Shown: positions 26,815 to 36,986, numbered from the stretch's first letter. The stretch: DNA of 64,000 nucleotides from Sulfurimonas sp. (GCA_002899765.1 PPDH01000035.1:1-64000); one strand, 5' to 3'. Notes: a model not told the origin generated them from the sequence alone. Program-made: numbers and translations.

Positions 26815-27720
26815 ATGAATAAGCTTTATCTTGGGGGAATCATATTTACTGCTTTAATGTTGGTACTGACATATTTATCCGTCGGTGGTTCAAAAGGTGG
26901 TTTAAATGATGATATCGTCAATATGCTTGCAATTGCAGGGGCTGTTGCTCTTGTAATAATTACGGTTTTTGTCGTAATTAAATATGTTCGCCAAATGCAG
27001 GTTGATAGTGCAAGCGGGGAACTAGTAGATGAGAGTTGGGAGGGAATAGGAGAGTATAAGAATGAGCTGCCTACGGGTTGGGCAGTTATGTTTTTATTGC
27101 TTATGGTGTGGGGTATGTGGTATTTTACAATGGGTTATCCTCTAAATGCCTATTCACAAATCGGTGAATACAACGAAGATGTTGCCGTACACAATGCAAA
27201 ATTTGAAACAAAATATAAAGATATTACAGGCGATAAGCTTGTAGAGATGGGTGAATCTGTTTATCTTGCCGAGTGTAAAGTTTGTCATGGACTGAGTGCT
27301 GACGGTATTGAAGGAAAAGCGGCAAATCTAAATCATAGACTTGATGCTGTTGCTATTAAACATGCAATAGCTAACGGAGCCAACAATTTTAAAACTGATT
27401 TTGCCGGAGGAATGCCTCCTATGATGCTTAGTGATCCTGCACAGATTGATGCTGTTACAGACTATATTATGTCAGGTTTTGTTGATGGTCACAAAGGTGC
27501 AGAGGCTTTCGCTATGGGCGGCTGTACAGGTTGTCATGGAGAAAAAGGCGAGGGTATGCCATTTGTAGGTCCTAAGCTTGACTGTTTTGATACCGCTACC
27601 GTAGTTACTGTTTTAAAAGACGGTAAAAAAGGTGCTATCGGAACTATGCCTAAGTTTGATAGACTTAACGATAAACAAAAAGAAGCGGTTGGTGCATATA
27701 TCACTAGCTTAAGTAAATAA
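26815..27720 (+). CDS. ccoP: cbb3-type cytochrome c oxidase subunit III
   Basis: CcoP passes electrons to CcoO/CcoN. The 301-aa protein has two N-terminal membrane helices (about 5-22 and 35-55) and a third near 88-108 (WAVMFLLLMVWGMWYFTMG), then two cytochrome c domains with CKVCHG (about residue 154) and CTGCHG (about residue 237). AGGAGAGAG precedes ATG 26815. The extra N-terminal helix pair is the long form seen in epsilonproteobacteria. Confidence 0.96.
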   Translation: MNKLYLGGIIFTALMLVLTYLSVGGSKGGLNDDIVNMLAIAGAVALVIITVFVVIKYVRQMQVDSASGELVDESWEGIGEYKNELPTGWAVMFLLLMVWGMWYFTMGYPLNAYSQIGEYNEDVAVHNAKFETKYKDITGDKLVEMGESVYLAECKVCHGLSADGIEGKAANLNHRLDAVAIKHAIANGANNFKTDFAGGMPPMMLSDPAQIDAVTDYIMSGFVDGHKGAEAFAMGGCTGCHGEKGEGMPFVGPKLDCFDTATVVTVLKDGKKGAIGTMPKFDRLNDKQKEAVGAYITSLSK

Positions 27721-27724
27721 GGAG

Positions 27725-27940
27725 TTGGTTATGAACGAAAACAGAAGCACATTTTCTCTTGATGGCATAACTGGTATGTTGATTGCAACGGTATTACTGT
27801 TAGTGATTTTAGTCGGATTGACAATTTGGGGCATAAATGTTCAAAACACAAGTGCAGCAAACTTTTACGACATTAAAGATGAAACATCTATCAAGATGAT
27901 TGGCTCAAAAGAAGCTGATCATATTGTTGATGTGAAGTAA
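27725..27940 (+). CDS. DUF4006 family membrane protein
   Basis: This 71-aa protein has a single transmembrane helix (MLIATVLLLVILVGLTIWGI) and a short hydrophilic C-terminus. Family members are restricted to epsilonproteobacteria and lie directly after ccoP, so it is probably an accessory or assembly factor of the cbb3 oxidase. TAAGGAGTTGGTT precedes the start; ATG 27731 is an alternative. Confidence 0.8.
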   Translation: MVMNENRSTFSLDGITGMLIATVLLLVILVGLTIWGINVQNTSAANFYDIKDETSIKMIGSKEADHIVDVK

Positions 27941-27952
27941 AGGGGTATAAAA

Positions 27953-28042
27953 ATGGAAAAAATTATTTCATGGGGTCTAGTAGTAATGGCTCTTTATACA
28001 CTTTATGCAGTTTTAACTCCAAATCATCTTTTTATTGGTTAG
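27953..28042 (+). CDS. Small membrane protein of the cco operon (29 aa)
   Basis: A 29-codon frame with AAAGGGG nine bases upstream encodes one hydrophobic helix (SWGLVVMALYTLYAVLTP) with a short polar tail. It lies 12 bp after the DUF4006 gene and 10 bp before the next gene, so the spacing leaves no room for anything else. It is a credible small subunit or assembly peptide of the oxidase. No named family is recalled. Confidence 0.65.
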   Translation: MEKIISWGLVVMALYTLYAVLTPNHLFIG

Positions 28043-28052
28043 GGAAATTTCA

Positions 28053-28739
28053 TTGAAGTTTTCAAGAGGGCTTTTGGCCCTCATATTCACACTTTTTTTT
28101 AACACTTCGGTATCAGCACAATATTTATATAAAGATGAACTCATTTTCAATCCTGCATTTGCCGCAGAGGTTCAAAAGCTAGGTTAAGAACTCTATCAAA
28201 GAACCGGAATATCCTTAAGACTTGTAATGCTTAAAGAGCTGCCGCAGAAGATGAGTATAGTAGAGTATGAAAAAGAATTGATGAAAGATTTTAGCTCCCC
28301 TACAATTTTGCTTACATTTTCTGAAATGGATACAAAAGTTGATATTTACGCAAATCAGACATCATTATATGAGTATTTTGACAAAAAACAAGTTTTAAGC
28401 CCTGTCTCATCACCTGTACAAGCATTTATCGTTGCACTTCTTAACATGGACTTTAGTGACATGAGCAGCGGCGGCACGATTTTACCGTTGTTGGCTCAAA
28501 AAGCAAAAGATGGTGAGCTTTTAGGCAAATATTCTGGGTCTATGTTTAACGGCTATGCAGATATTGCAGAGCAGATTGCCGCAAGTAAAGGCGTTGTCTT
28601 AGAAAATGCGGTAGGCAGTGCAAATCAAATCAGCATACTAATAGTAAAAGTGTTGTTCTACGGTATCGTTGTTTATGGTATATTTCTTTATATCAAACGA
28701 AAACTTTATCTAAGGAAGCAAAAAAATGAATCTAAGTAA
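28053..28739 (+). pseudogene. Exported TPM-domain-like membrane protein, interrupted by in-frame TAA
   Basis: The frame starts at TTG 28053 with a signal peptide (KFSRGLLALIFTLFFNTSVSA) and continues as a TPM-like domain (VQKLG, then stop, then ELYQRTGISLRLVML), ending in a transmembrane helix (ILIVKVLFYGIVVYGIFLYI) and a Lys-rich tail. TAA at 28185-28187 interrupts it at codon 45, where Lys would fit. The remainder can only restart at ATG 28227 without a signal peptide. Uninterrupted it would be 228 aa. It overlaps fixH by 14 bp and belongs to the cco operon, so a role in oxidase maturation is possible but unproven. Confidence 0.75.
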
Positions 28740-29232
28740 CGGTAGAATTTGGCCTTACGCAATCGGTGCTTCAATTATTTTAATATTCGGCGCGTGTGTA
28801 GCTACGGTAATAGTTGCAAATACGCTTCCGGTTGAGAAAAGCGACACTTACATGATGAATTATCATGATGCCGACGCAAAAGCAAACGATATTTTAAAAG
28901 CCGCAATTGAATTCAACAATAAGTATAAAATAGAGTATATTTCCGACAAACTTGATTTACAAAATAGTGTTATAAAGTATAGAGTAAGCGATTTAAATGC
29001 AAATCCTATAAACAACGCAGAAATAAAAGTAGTCGTAACAAGACCAAATAATCACAAACATGACCAGGAGTTAAGTAACCCAAAAGTAGAAAACGGGATT
29101 TACACTTTTGACTCTCTCAAACTTCCACAAGAGGGAAGATGGGATATCATGGCAAAAGTAACCGTAGATGAACTTCATAGATTTTACAATGTAAAAGCAG
29201 ACACAAGAAGCAAAGAGGTTTTTGAGTACTAA
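28726..29232 (+). CDS. FixH family protein
   Basis: This 168-aa protein has one N-terminal membrane helix (PYAIGASIILIFGACVATVIVA) and a periplasmic immunoglobulin-like domain with DLNANPINNAEIKVVVTRP and the LPQEGRWDIMAKV ending typical of FixH. FixH works with CcoG/CcoI-type proteins in copper delivery and maturation of cbb3 oxidase. It closes the operon and is followed by a strong terminator. Confidence 0.85.
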   Translation: MNLSNGRIWPYAIGASIILIFGACVATVIVANTLPVEKSDTYMMNYHDADAKANDILKAAIEFNNKYKIEYISDKLDLQNSVIKYRVSDLNANPINNAEIKVVVTRPNNHKHDQELSNPKVENGIYTFDSLKLPQEGRWDIMAKVTVDELHRFYNVKADTRSKEVFEY

Positions 29233-29234
29233 GC

Positions 29235-29263
29235 GGCAGCAAAATAGATGCTGCCTTTTTTTT
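29235..29263 (+). terminator. Rho-independent terminator after the cco operon
   Basis: GGCAGC (29235-29240) and GCTGCC (29250-29255) form a 6-bp GC-rich stem with a 9-base loop, followed by eight T residues. It starts two bases after the fixH stop. Confidence 0.9.
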
Positions 29264-32222
29264 AGTGACCTAGCGTCTCATGGATTCTATATGTTGAGAA
29301 GATTCCTGTAGGCGTCATTATATTTTCTATCGTTTTAACTAACTCCAATGTTTTATCATCATAAACTCTGATTTTATTCTCTTCCCAATCACTAACAAAA
29401 ACATAATCCCCATCCGCATCAGGTTCAGGATGGAGTGTATATGTTCCGTCTGTAATTCTTTTAACTACTGAAAACGGTGCCTCTTTTTCATGTACTGTTA
29501 TCTCATTTTGTGCAGGTTCAAACATTGTATCAAACCATACATACTTCATATTTGGCGTTGTTCTTGGATTCATACCCCCAGCAGTTGCACTTACACTTCC
29601 AACAATCTCAAGTGTATTTGAGTCAAAAATTGTATTTTTCCCCTCTCCCATGTGAACAATACTTGCAAGCTCTCTCCCAGAAGCACTCCATGAAGCAGCA
29701 GAACCCGGATGCGGCAGGATACCGGTGTTTATTTTTGCTTTTATCTGCATCGTTTGTGTATCGATTGCCGCAAGATGGTCATGAGAGGCGATAAAAAATG
29801 TAGCATTGTTATTGGAAAAAAAGCCGTCATGAAGCATCTCTCCGACATTTGTTGTTTTAGTTATAGCAAAAGATGGGTCGTTGTAGTTTATTTTCCAAAC
29901 TTCACCGCCTTCTTTAAGCGCTATCAAAAATGCACCCTCCATGTCATTGACGGAACAGACTCTTGAGTTGATATCGCTAATATTAATATATTTTACAAGC
30001 TCAAGCGTCTTTGCATCTAAAATAACTGCCGCTTTTGGAACATAAAGTCCGGCAATGATATATTTGTTGTCATTTGAGATTGCAATTCCTCTTGCATCGA
30101 TTCCGACTCTGACTTTAGCTACGGGTTTAAGTGAATATAAATCATATCGGTAGAGCCAACCGTCTCTTCCTAGATTGTAGGCAAATCTTCCGTCGTTGCT
30201 AAATGTATATCCATGCGCTCTATAGCCCGAGTCAAATCTTCCGACCAATGAGAGCGTATCTCCGTCAATGATGGCAATTCTTGAGTAATTACTCTCTGTT
30301 ACAAGAAGCAGGTCTTCAACTCTATGCTCATGCGTGGGTGAACTTGGCAGCAAACTCTCTTCTACGAGTGTTACTCTTGAGGCGTTTATATCGTTATCAT
30401 CCCATTTGTATAAATCATGAGAAACTCTTTCATACCATGCATCCGTCTTTGAACCATAGGAGCTAAAATCTTTTGCAAGAATTTCCTCGTCTATCTTTTC
30501 ATATACATTATTTACGGGTTTTAAAATCGTATCTCTTCCATAGATATAACTCTGCTCTTCAACTATAACTTTATAGGCTTTGTTAAGTTCAAGTGCTCTT
30601 GCGGGCGAAGGGGAGAGCAGAGTAGAAATATCATCATGCAGCGTCTTAATTGCATCAGATTTTAAAATTCCCTCTGCATCAAAAAACTTCTCTATTGCCT
30701 CGTTGTTTTCTCTAAACTCATCTGCTGCACCCGCAGTATCAAGATAGCTGCTAAACTCATATGAACCATCAGCTAAAATCTGCTCTTTTATCCCTTTATA
30801 TCCTTTTTGGCTCCAGTGACTCCACCCTTTTTGAAAACTTTGCGTATCAAATTTCCTCTCAAACGCAAATGTTCCATCATATGTCGCACTAATTCCGCTG
30901 TGGCATCCAATGCAGTTGAGCGTCTCTTCATATGTTTGAGGACGTAAAAATCCATCTTTATCTTCTATGAAACCTTGATAACTCCACCCAAGACCGCCAA
31001 TCAGACCGCTCTCTGCATTTCCCTCCACCGCTCTTAGTCTATCAGGAAAATCATCTTTCTCTTTCGTCTCTGCCATGGCAGCATTTGAGAGTTGCGGATA
31101 GGTGCTCCAGTAATTTTTCTTTGAGTAGCGCAGCTCTTTTAGGCGATTAGAGAGCTTTGTGTTATTTTGATCGTCAAAGTCGACATAACGAACGGTATGT
31201 AAAAATTCAGTTCCCTCAGGGTAGAGCCCCGGTGCTATGTGAATGTTGTTTTTGACAAGCTCCTCTTTCGCCGCTCCAACATACAACATGGAGAAGTCAT
31301 AAAACTTCACTCCGTCATATTTTGGAACAACCCAGTTGTAGACTACCTCGCTTGCAGTGTCAAGAACTCCGTTTTGGTTAAGATCCACACCGTAAATATT
31401 CTCATCAACTGCATCAATAGCGATATTTTTTCTCTTGATAAGTGTCTCTGCTATAGCAAGATTTATTTTATAAGCGGTGATATCTTCTTCTCCGCTTGCA
31501 TTTTTTCTAAAAGAGTCGCTAAGTCTTATGAGCACATCATCCGTTGAACCGTTTGTAGGCCAAAAAGTTCCTAAAAACGGGTAGTAAGCAAATGCTCTCC
31601 AACCTGTATAAGTTCCATTGTACTCTCTATCAAACCCTTCATCATCAAAGTTAAAGTAACAATCAGGTGTATATCCGCTCCATTTTGAGTCATTGTCAAA
31701 ATCCCACTCTTGCGGGACATTTTGGAGTGTTTTTGCAAGAATGATAGAACCGTTAGCATCAAGATAGTTATTTGTTTTTATGTAAGAGAGAATAGCATCA
31801 TCGCTGATTTGCGCTATCTTTGCACTTTTGTCTTAAAAAAGATTTTTCCATCTGTTTGTAAGTGCGTACTCTGCAAACTCATAACTTGTCTGAAGCTCTA
31901 CATCATCTATGTAGTTTGGCTCTTCTGCGTCTGTGTGGCAGCTGTAGCATGGGTTTAAGATAGCGCCGTTTTCATCCTCTTTTTTTGTGTAACACTGCGA
32001 AGGGATATATGCTGCTTCATTGTTTATGATAGTTTTTGAAGTTGTTGCAACAAAGTTTTGCTCTCCTGTTTGGTAAACTCCCGCTTTTGCAAAAGCGTAT
32101 GAGGTAGTATTGTTGTTCTGTGGTGTTGCAGCGTTATCATCATCTTCACCGCCCCCACAGCCTGCAATAATGGAGATGAGTGCCAATGAGAGCAGTGTTG
32201 CGCTCTTTTTTGAAATCTTCAT
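29262..32222 (-). pseudogene. Diheme c-type lipoprotein with cytochrome-d1-like propeller, interrupted by in-frame TAA
   Basis: The frame runs 986 codons from ATG 32222. It begins with a lipoprotein signal (LALISIIAGCGGG). Heme c sites are CYSCH (residues 92-96) and CIGCH (residues 437-441). From about 635 to the end lies an eight-bladed-propeller-like region resembling the d1-heme domain of NirS/NirF: NLGRDGWLYRYDL, GIDARGIAISNDNKYIIAG, LPHPGSAASW and a late LHPEPDADGDYVFVSDW. TAA at codon 130 (31835-31833) breaks it after NRWKNLF, and coding continues as DKSAKIAQISDDA. A GTG restart at 31535 would lose the signal and the first heme. Uninterrupted, it would be a periplasmic redox protein; it is divergent from the PhoX-like gene. 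Confidence 0.75.
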
Positions 32223-32384
32223 GTGTCTGTCCTAACTTTAATTTTATATATTTATACAACTTCGGTATTACAAAACAGAAACACACAAGATGTTAAATGT
32301 TATTTTTTGGTAATCAAAAAGAGACACTACTGAAATAATTGAGATATAAAATACTGCTGAAATTTATCAAAATAAGGATACTAG

Positions 32385-34160
32385 ATGAAAAGAACATGGT
32401 TATCGATAGCAGCAGCTACGGTTTTAGCAGCGGTATTTACGGGATGTGGAAGTGATAGCGACAGTGTTGTAGCAACAAACCCTCAGGAGACACTCAGCGG
32501 TGTTGAGTCGGTAGCGTTTGCTCCAATTGCAACTCCTTCAACGGAGGCTGAAAAACTTGTACATCAAAACACAAAAAGTGTTGCCATTAATGGTACTGCA
32601 AAATCTATAGATTACTCTATGATTATGGCGACCGGTCATGTCGATAACGATGAGATTTTCTGTCAGTCAAAAGATCAAAATGATCAGCCTATTACGTTTG
32701 CAGACGGAAGCCCTTATATCTGTAACGGGACGAACGACGGTGTCGGTTCAGGACTTGATTTCTCTTCTATTCTTCAAGCTAACGGCAAACTTTACATGGT
32801 AAGCCAGTTTGAGTGTCAAATAGGTTCAATGTATAAATTTGAACTAAATCAAGATAGCTCAACCGGTGCGCTAAGTGCAAAATCCGGAACGCTTGAGTAT
32901 ATCAGCCAAAAAGATGATTTCGGCGGATTTGTTCACTGTGCAGGACAGGCTACTCCATGGAACTCCCATTTAGGCTCTGAAGAGTATGAAACAAATGCAA
33001 AATGGGTAGAAGAAAATGCAGGAGCTGACGGTAAAACTGGAGATATATACTATGATGAAACAGCTAAGTTCTTCGGTGGAGACGCTACAAAACTTAATCC
33101 ATATTTTTATGGCTGGTCTCCTGAAGTAAAAATAAATCTTGATGGTTCTGCTAACTATACAAAACACTATGCAATGGGAAGATTCTCTCATGAACTTTCA
33201 TTCGTAATGCCTGATGAAAAAACTGTTTACATGTCAGATGACGGAACAAACGTAGGTCTTTTTATGTTTGTTGCAGACACTGCAAAAGACCTTAGTGCAG
33301 GAAAGCTTTATGCTGCAAAACTAACACAAACAAGTGCAGATAACGGCGGCGCGTTTAACTTGGATTGGATTGAGCTTGCGCACTTAAATGATGCAGCGGT
33401 AAAAGCAGAAGTTTCAAAAATGCCAAAATTCTCATCTCTTTTTGATGCCGTGACTCCTGTAGATGGAAGCTGTGAAGCCGGATATAGCTCTATAAACACA
33501 TCTTGGGGACATGAGTGTTTAAAAATTAAAAGCGGTGTAGATGAGAGCATAGTAGCTGCATTAGAGACAAGAAGATATGCGGCTATGAAAGGTGCTACAA
33601 CAGAACTTAGAAAAGAAGAGGGTATCTCTTACGATCCGGTTCGTAAAAAACTCTATGTTGCTATGAGTGAAGTTAGCAAAGGGATGGAGAGCGATCCGGC
33701 TTCAAGTTATGACATAGGCGGAGAAAATCATATTCAGTTGGCAAAAAATAACTGTGGAGCTATTTATGAACTTAGCATCAATGACAACATGGTTGCAACA
33801 GATATGACTTCCGTCCTTATGGGTGAGCCAATAACAGAAGATGCAAACGGAAACAAATGTCATCTTGATAAAATTTCAAATCCGGATAACGTTACTATGA
33901 TTCCGGGAACTAATATCTTGACAATCGGTGAAGATACAAGCAGTCATGAGAACAATATTATCTGGGCATTTAATACACAAACAAAGCAACTTGATAGAAT
34001 TTTTGCAACTTCAAGAGGTGCAGAGACGACATCACCTTTTTGGTACACAAATGTAAACGGATGGGGCTATATGACTGCGGTAACACAGCATCCTGACGAA
34101 GATACTGTTGAAGCAGGACAATCAACAATCGGTATCCTAGGGCCTGTAAAATTCAAATAG
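32385..34160 (+). CDS. PhoX/DUF839-family lipoprotein
   Basis: This 591-aa protein has a lipoprotein signal (SIAAATVLAAVFTGCGS). Its body resembles the PhoX/DUF839 propeller family: ANGKLYMVSQFECQIGSMY, GRFSHELSFVMPDEKTVYMSDDG, GISYDPVRKKLYVAMSEV and CHLDKISNPDNVTMIPGTNILTIGED. PhoX proteins are calcium/iron-dependent alkaline phosphatases, but this branch may have another role, because cysteines are inserted (FCQ...YICN, FEC) and it is paired with a heme protein. Divergent transcription with the upstream diheme gene over a 162-bp region suggests joint control. It is secreted and anchored to a membrane. Confidence 0.75.
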   Translation: MKRTWLSIAAATVLAAVFTGCGSDSDSVVATNPQETLSGVESVAFAPIATPSTEAEKLVHQNTKSVAINGTAKSIDYSMIMATGHVDNDEIFCQSKDQNDQPITFADGSPYICNGTNDGVGSGLDFSSILQANGKLYMVSQFECQIGSMYKFELNQDSSTGALSAKSGTLEYISQKDDFGGFVHCAGQATPWNSHLGSEEYETNAKWVEENAGADGKTGDIYYDETAKFFGGDATKLNPYFYGWSPEVKINLDGSANYTKHYAMGRFSHELSFVMPDEKTVYMSDDGTNVGLFMFVADTAKDLSAGKLYAAKLTQTSADNGGAFNLDWIELAHLNDAAVKAEVSKMPKFSSLFDAVTPVDGSCEAGYSSINTSWGHECLKIKSGVDESIVAALETRRYAAMKGATTELRKEEGISYDPVRKKLYVAMSEVSKGMESDPASSYDIGGENHIQLAKNNCGAIYELSINDNMVATDMTSVLMGEPITEDANGNKCHLDKISNPDNVTMIPGTNILTIGEDTSSHENNIIWAFNTQTKQLDRIFATSRGAETTSPFWYTNVNGWGYMTAVTQHPDEDTVEAGQSTIGILGPVKFK

Positions 34161-34187
34161 AGTTCTTTTTGTAACTCATCTCTTTTT

Positions 34188-34207
34188 GCGCCTCTTTTTT
34201 GAGGCGC
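34188..34207. terminator. Stem-loop after the PhoX-like gene
   Basis: GCGCCTC and GAGGCGC arms (7 bp) flank a six-T loop. No T-run follows on the plus strand, so it is at best a weak terminator or an mRNA 3'-end stabiliser. Confidence 0.5.
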
Positions 34208-34246
34208 TATCGATAATCAAATCAAAAGTTTCTTCAAAAAGTGCGT

Positions 34247-34252
34247 TATAAT
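34247..34252 (+). promoter_or_regulatory. addB: TATAAT -10 element almost touching addB
   Basis: A perfect TATAAT ends six bases before the addB ATG, so transcription would start at or within a base or two of the start codon. There is no convincing ribosome binding site, consistent with a leaderless message. Confidence 0.5.
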
Positions 34253-34258
34253 TAGGCT

Positions 34259-36604
34259 ATGAATGAACTCTTAAGCGTCCTCCCCTCAGCTCGTGCAATC
34301 AGGCAAAAACTCTTACATGTAGAGGGTTTTACTCTCTTTTTGCCAAACTACATTACTATGAGCGACTTTGTCTCAAAGCTCTGCATGGTCAAAGATTTTA
34401 AAACATTAGATGAAGACGGCAGAGTTCTGCTTCTGCTTGAAGCAAGTGATTTTAAAAATTTTAAAAATCTTCAAATCCAGCGAAACTTTTTTACGTTTAC
34501 AAAAAACTCATCCTATATATTCAAATTTTTTGAAGAGTTAAGTGCAGAGATGTACGACATAAAAGATTTAGCAACATCCGATATCTACGGCGAGTATGAG
34601 GAGCATATTGCGATACTTCAAGAACTCTACATTAGGTATGAGCTGCTCTGCAATGAACGAAGAGTTCTTGATAAGATATTTTTGCCAAAACTCTATGTTT
34701 TTAATGATGCGTATGTAAAAAAGTATAAAAATATAGAGTTACATGTTGACGGACATCTTACAAATTTTGAGCTGGAACTTTTAAAAAAATGTTGTGAGTT
34801 TAGCAGTATAGATATACTTTTTTTTGCGACTAGGTTCAATACAAAAATGCAAAAAAAACTCTCTGCTTTAGGCATAGAGCTTGAAGAGGGATATGAGTAT
34901 AAAATCTCGCTAAACACAAATGAAATTTTAGAAAAAAAAGAGATAGCAAAAAACAGAAATATCAGATGTGAATCCCTCAGCGAGCCTATTTTGCAGGCAG
35001 CATTTGTAAAGAAGAGGATATACGACTTTGTAAAAAAAGGGTACAAAGCTGAAAATATTGCGGTTATTCTGCCTGATGAAAAGTTTGCCAAAGTACTAAA
35101 GAGTTTTGATGAGAAGTCAAACCTGAACTTTGCGATGGGAGAGCCTTTTAGCTCCACGATGATTTACGAGAAACTGAACTCTACATGTCAGTTTATAGAA
35201 CAGGATTCCAAAGAGAACGAAGCGAAGCTTGAGAGAGTCGGTGACGAGCTTTATATGGAGCTGCGAAGTATTTATCATAAAAAGAGCAGCGAGGCAGATA
35301 TCTTAGAGTTTTTGAGAAAATATAAAGAGATTTTCAGCAGTAAAAAAGAGCTGAAAATCTACGAAGAGGAGCTTTACGGTTTTAAAAACATCTTGCCTTT
35401 TATGAGAGACATGAGCATAAAATCCATCCTAAGCGTTTTTTTGCAGAGGCTCTCTAGCCGAACGCTGGATGATGTAAGAGGCGGAAAAATAACTGTTATG
35501 GGAGTTTTGGAGACCCGCTCGGTCGAGTTTGATGCAGTCGTGATAGTTGATTTTAGCGATAGCAATGTTCCAAAGAGAAGCGATAAGGATATGTTCTTAA
35601 ACACAAGCATAAGGGAGATAGCAAATCTGCCTACAATGAGTGATAGGGAAAATCTTCAAAAACACTACTATGAAATGCTTATAAACCGAAGTAAAGAGGC
35701 GGCAATCTGCTTTGTAAAATCAAGCGAGAGCAGCGGTTCGAGATTTTTAAAACAGCTGGGTATAAAAGAGAAAAACAGCTACGAAGAGCTTGATTACGCA
35801 AATATACTTTTTGAGAGAAAAACTCCACATGTAAAAGCCGATGAAGATATAGTTTTGGAGTACAGCTTCAAAGACAAAAAACTCTCAGCCACAAAATTAA
35901 AAACCTTTCTTACATGTAAAAGAAAATTTTATTACAGATATGTAGAACATGTAAATGGACATGAGATACCAAAAGATATGCCTCGCGAGTATGAGATTGG
36001 CTTAGATGTGCATAATGCACTTAAAGAACTTTACAGCAAAAAAAGCTCTTATGAGAGTGTAGAGAAACTGAAAAAAGATTTACATGTAGAACTCGATGAA
36101 GCGTGCGGAAGCAGTGAGTTAGAGAAGTATCTTATAGCTATGCAAAAAAGAAGAATGGATGTTTTTTGCGAAAATGAGGTAAAAAGATTTGCCAAAGGGT
36201 GGCAAGTTTACAGATGTGAAGAGAGTATGCAGACACAGTTTGCAGGAGTGACTCTGGAGGGCGTAATAGACCGCATAGATAAATGTGCAAACGAGATAGC
36301 CGTGCTTGACTATAAAACCGGCTCATATCCTCTCTACACTGAGAAAAATTTCACGGAGGCTACAGACTTCCAACTGGAGTTTTATTATCTCTTAGCTGGC
36401 GGCTTAGGCAATGTTACGGAGTGTGGATACTATGACCTAAAAGAGTCTAAGATTGTCAGTGAACCTTTTTTAAAAGAGAAACTCTCCCTTTTACGCTCAC
36501 ATGTAAATGATTTGCTAAATATCGAGGATGTAAATTTTAATAAGTGCGAAGATGTCAAAAACTGTCTTTTTTGTGACTATAGAGTAATGTGTGGGAGAGA
36601 ATAA
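34259..36604 (+). CDS. addB: AddB-type helicase-nuclease subunit
   Basis: This 781-aa protein is the AddB-like partner of the AddAB recombination enzyme, which resects double-strand breaks for RecA. The N-terminal part is an inactivated helicase fold (LSVLPSARAIRQKL, no Walker A). The C-terminal RecB-family nuclease has GVIDRID (about 666-672) and LDYKTG (about 681-686). Iron-sulfur ligands are Cys553 (TCKRKFYYRYVEH) and the CxxCxxxxxC cluster at 769, 772 and 778. Its partner addA lies 20 kb downstream beyond the adhesin island rather than adjacent. Confidence 0.88.
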   Translation: MNELLSVLPSARAIRQKLLHVEGFTLFLPNYITMSDFVSKLCMVKDFKTLDEDGRVLLLLEASDFKNFKNLQIQRNFFTFTKNSSYIFKFFEELSAEMYDIKDLATSDIYGEYEEHIAILQELYIRYELLCNERRVLDKIFLPKLYVFNDAYVKKYKNIELHVDGHLTNFELELLKKCCEFSSIDILFFATRFNTKMQKKLSALGIELEEGYEYKISLNTNEILEKKEIAKNRNIRCESLSEPILQAAFVKKRIYDFVKKGYKAENIAVILPDEKFAKVLKSFDEKSNLNFAMGEPFSSTMIYEKLNSTCQFIEQDSKENEAKLERVGDELYMELRSIYHKKSSEADILEFLRKYKEIFSSKKELKIYEEELYGFKNILPFMRDMSIKSILSVFLQRLSSRTLDDVRGGKITVMGVLETRSVEFDAVVIVDFSDSNVPKRSDKDMFLNTSIREIANLPTMSDRENLQKHYYEMLINRSKEAAICFVKSSESSGSRFLKQLGIKEKNSYEELDYANILFERKTPHVKADEDIVLEYSFKDKKLSATKLKTFLTCKRKFYYRYVEHVNGHEIPKDMPREYEIGLDVHNALKELYSKKSSYESVEKLKKDLHVELDEACGSSELEKYLIAMQKRRMDVFCENEVKRFAKGWQVYRCEESMQTQFAGVTLEGVIDRIDKCANEIAVLDYKTGSYPLYTEKNFTEATDFQLEFYYLLAGGLGNVTECGYYDLKESKIVSEPFLKEKLSLLRSHVNDLLNIEDVNFNKCEDVKNCLFCDYRVMCGRE

Positions 36605-36619
36605 TACAAAAGGAAGAAA

Positions 36620-36838
36620 ATGAGTGAAGAAGAAAAAAACAAGAACAATCCTTTGCATGGTGTTACGCTGCAGCATATTTTGGAGACTTTAGTTGAGCGT
36701 TACGGGTTTAAAGAGTTGGGCAACAGGATTGACATCAGGTGTTTTTTGATAAACCCGACCATAAGCTCATGCTTGAAGTTTCTTAGAAAAACGCCGTGGG
36801 CGAGGGCAAAGGTGGAAGAGCTGTATCTGAAAAATTGA
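36620..36838 (+). CDS. VF530-family (DUF2132) DNA-binding protein
   Basis: This 72-aa protein matches the VF530 fold: [18 protein letters not shown], then [32 protein letters not shown]. Family members bind DNA in structural studies, with unknown cellular role. AAAGGAAGAAA precedes ATG 36620, 15 bp after addB, so it is in the same transcript. Confidence 0.85.
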   Translation: MSEEEKNKNNPLHGVTLQHILETLVERYGFKELGNRIDIRCFLINPTISSCLKFLRKTPWARAKVEELYLKN

Positions 36839-36857
36839 ATGCTTTGATTAAATGATA

Positions 36858-36888
36858 GATTGCTTCGTCGCAGACTCCTCGCAATGAC
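36858..36888. repeat. Dispersed intergenic repeat fragment (GCAATGACGA type)
   Basis: The segment GATTGCTTCGTCG to CTCCTCGCAATGAC has the form of a widespread bacterial intergenic repeat whose arms TTGC and GCAA pair imperfectly. It lies between the VF530 gene and the adhesin island and could mark the island's left junction. Confidence 0.5.
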
Positions 36889-36947
36889 AAGTTGTCTATT
36901 GTTCAGAAAACTCAATTATAAAAAGTCTAATAATTAAGTAGAGTTGA

Positions 36948-36953
36948 ATTATA
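36948..36953 (+). promoter_or_regulatory. TATAAT -10 element of the secretion operon
   Basis: GAATTATAATGTTT gives a perfect -10 box 34 bp before the exporter gene, just after the intergenic repeat. Confidence 0.5.
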
Positions 36954-36986
36954 ATGTTTGTCTTATACGTATAAAGGTGAAATTTT

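Noticed and set aside
31571..31762. Short minus-strand frame between the two halves of the diheme gene
   Set aside because: It is in a different frame from the interrupted gene, whose own frame reads through this stretch with sensible sequence.
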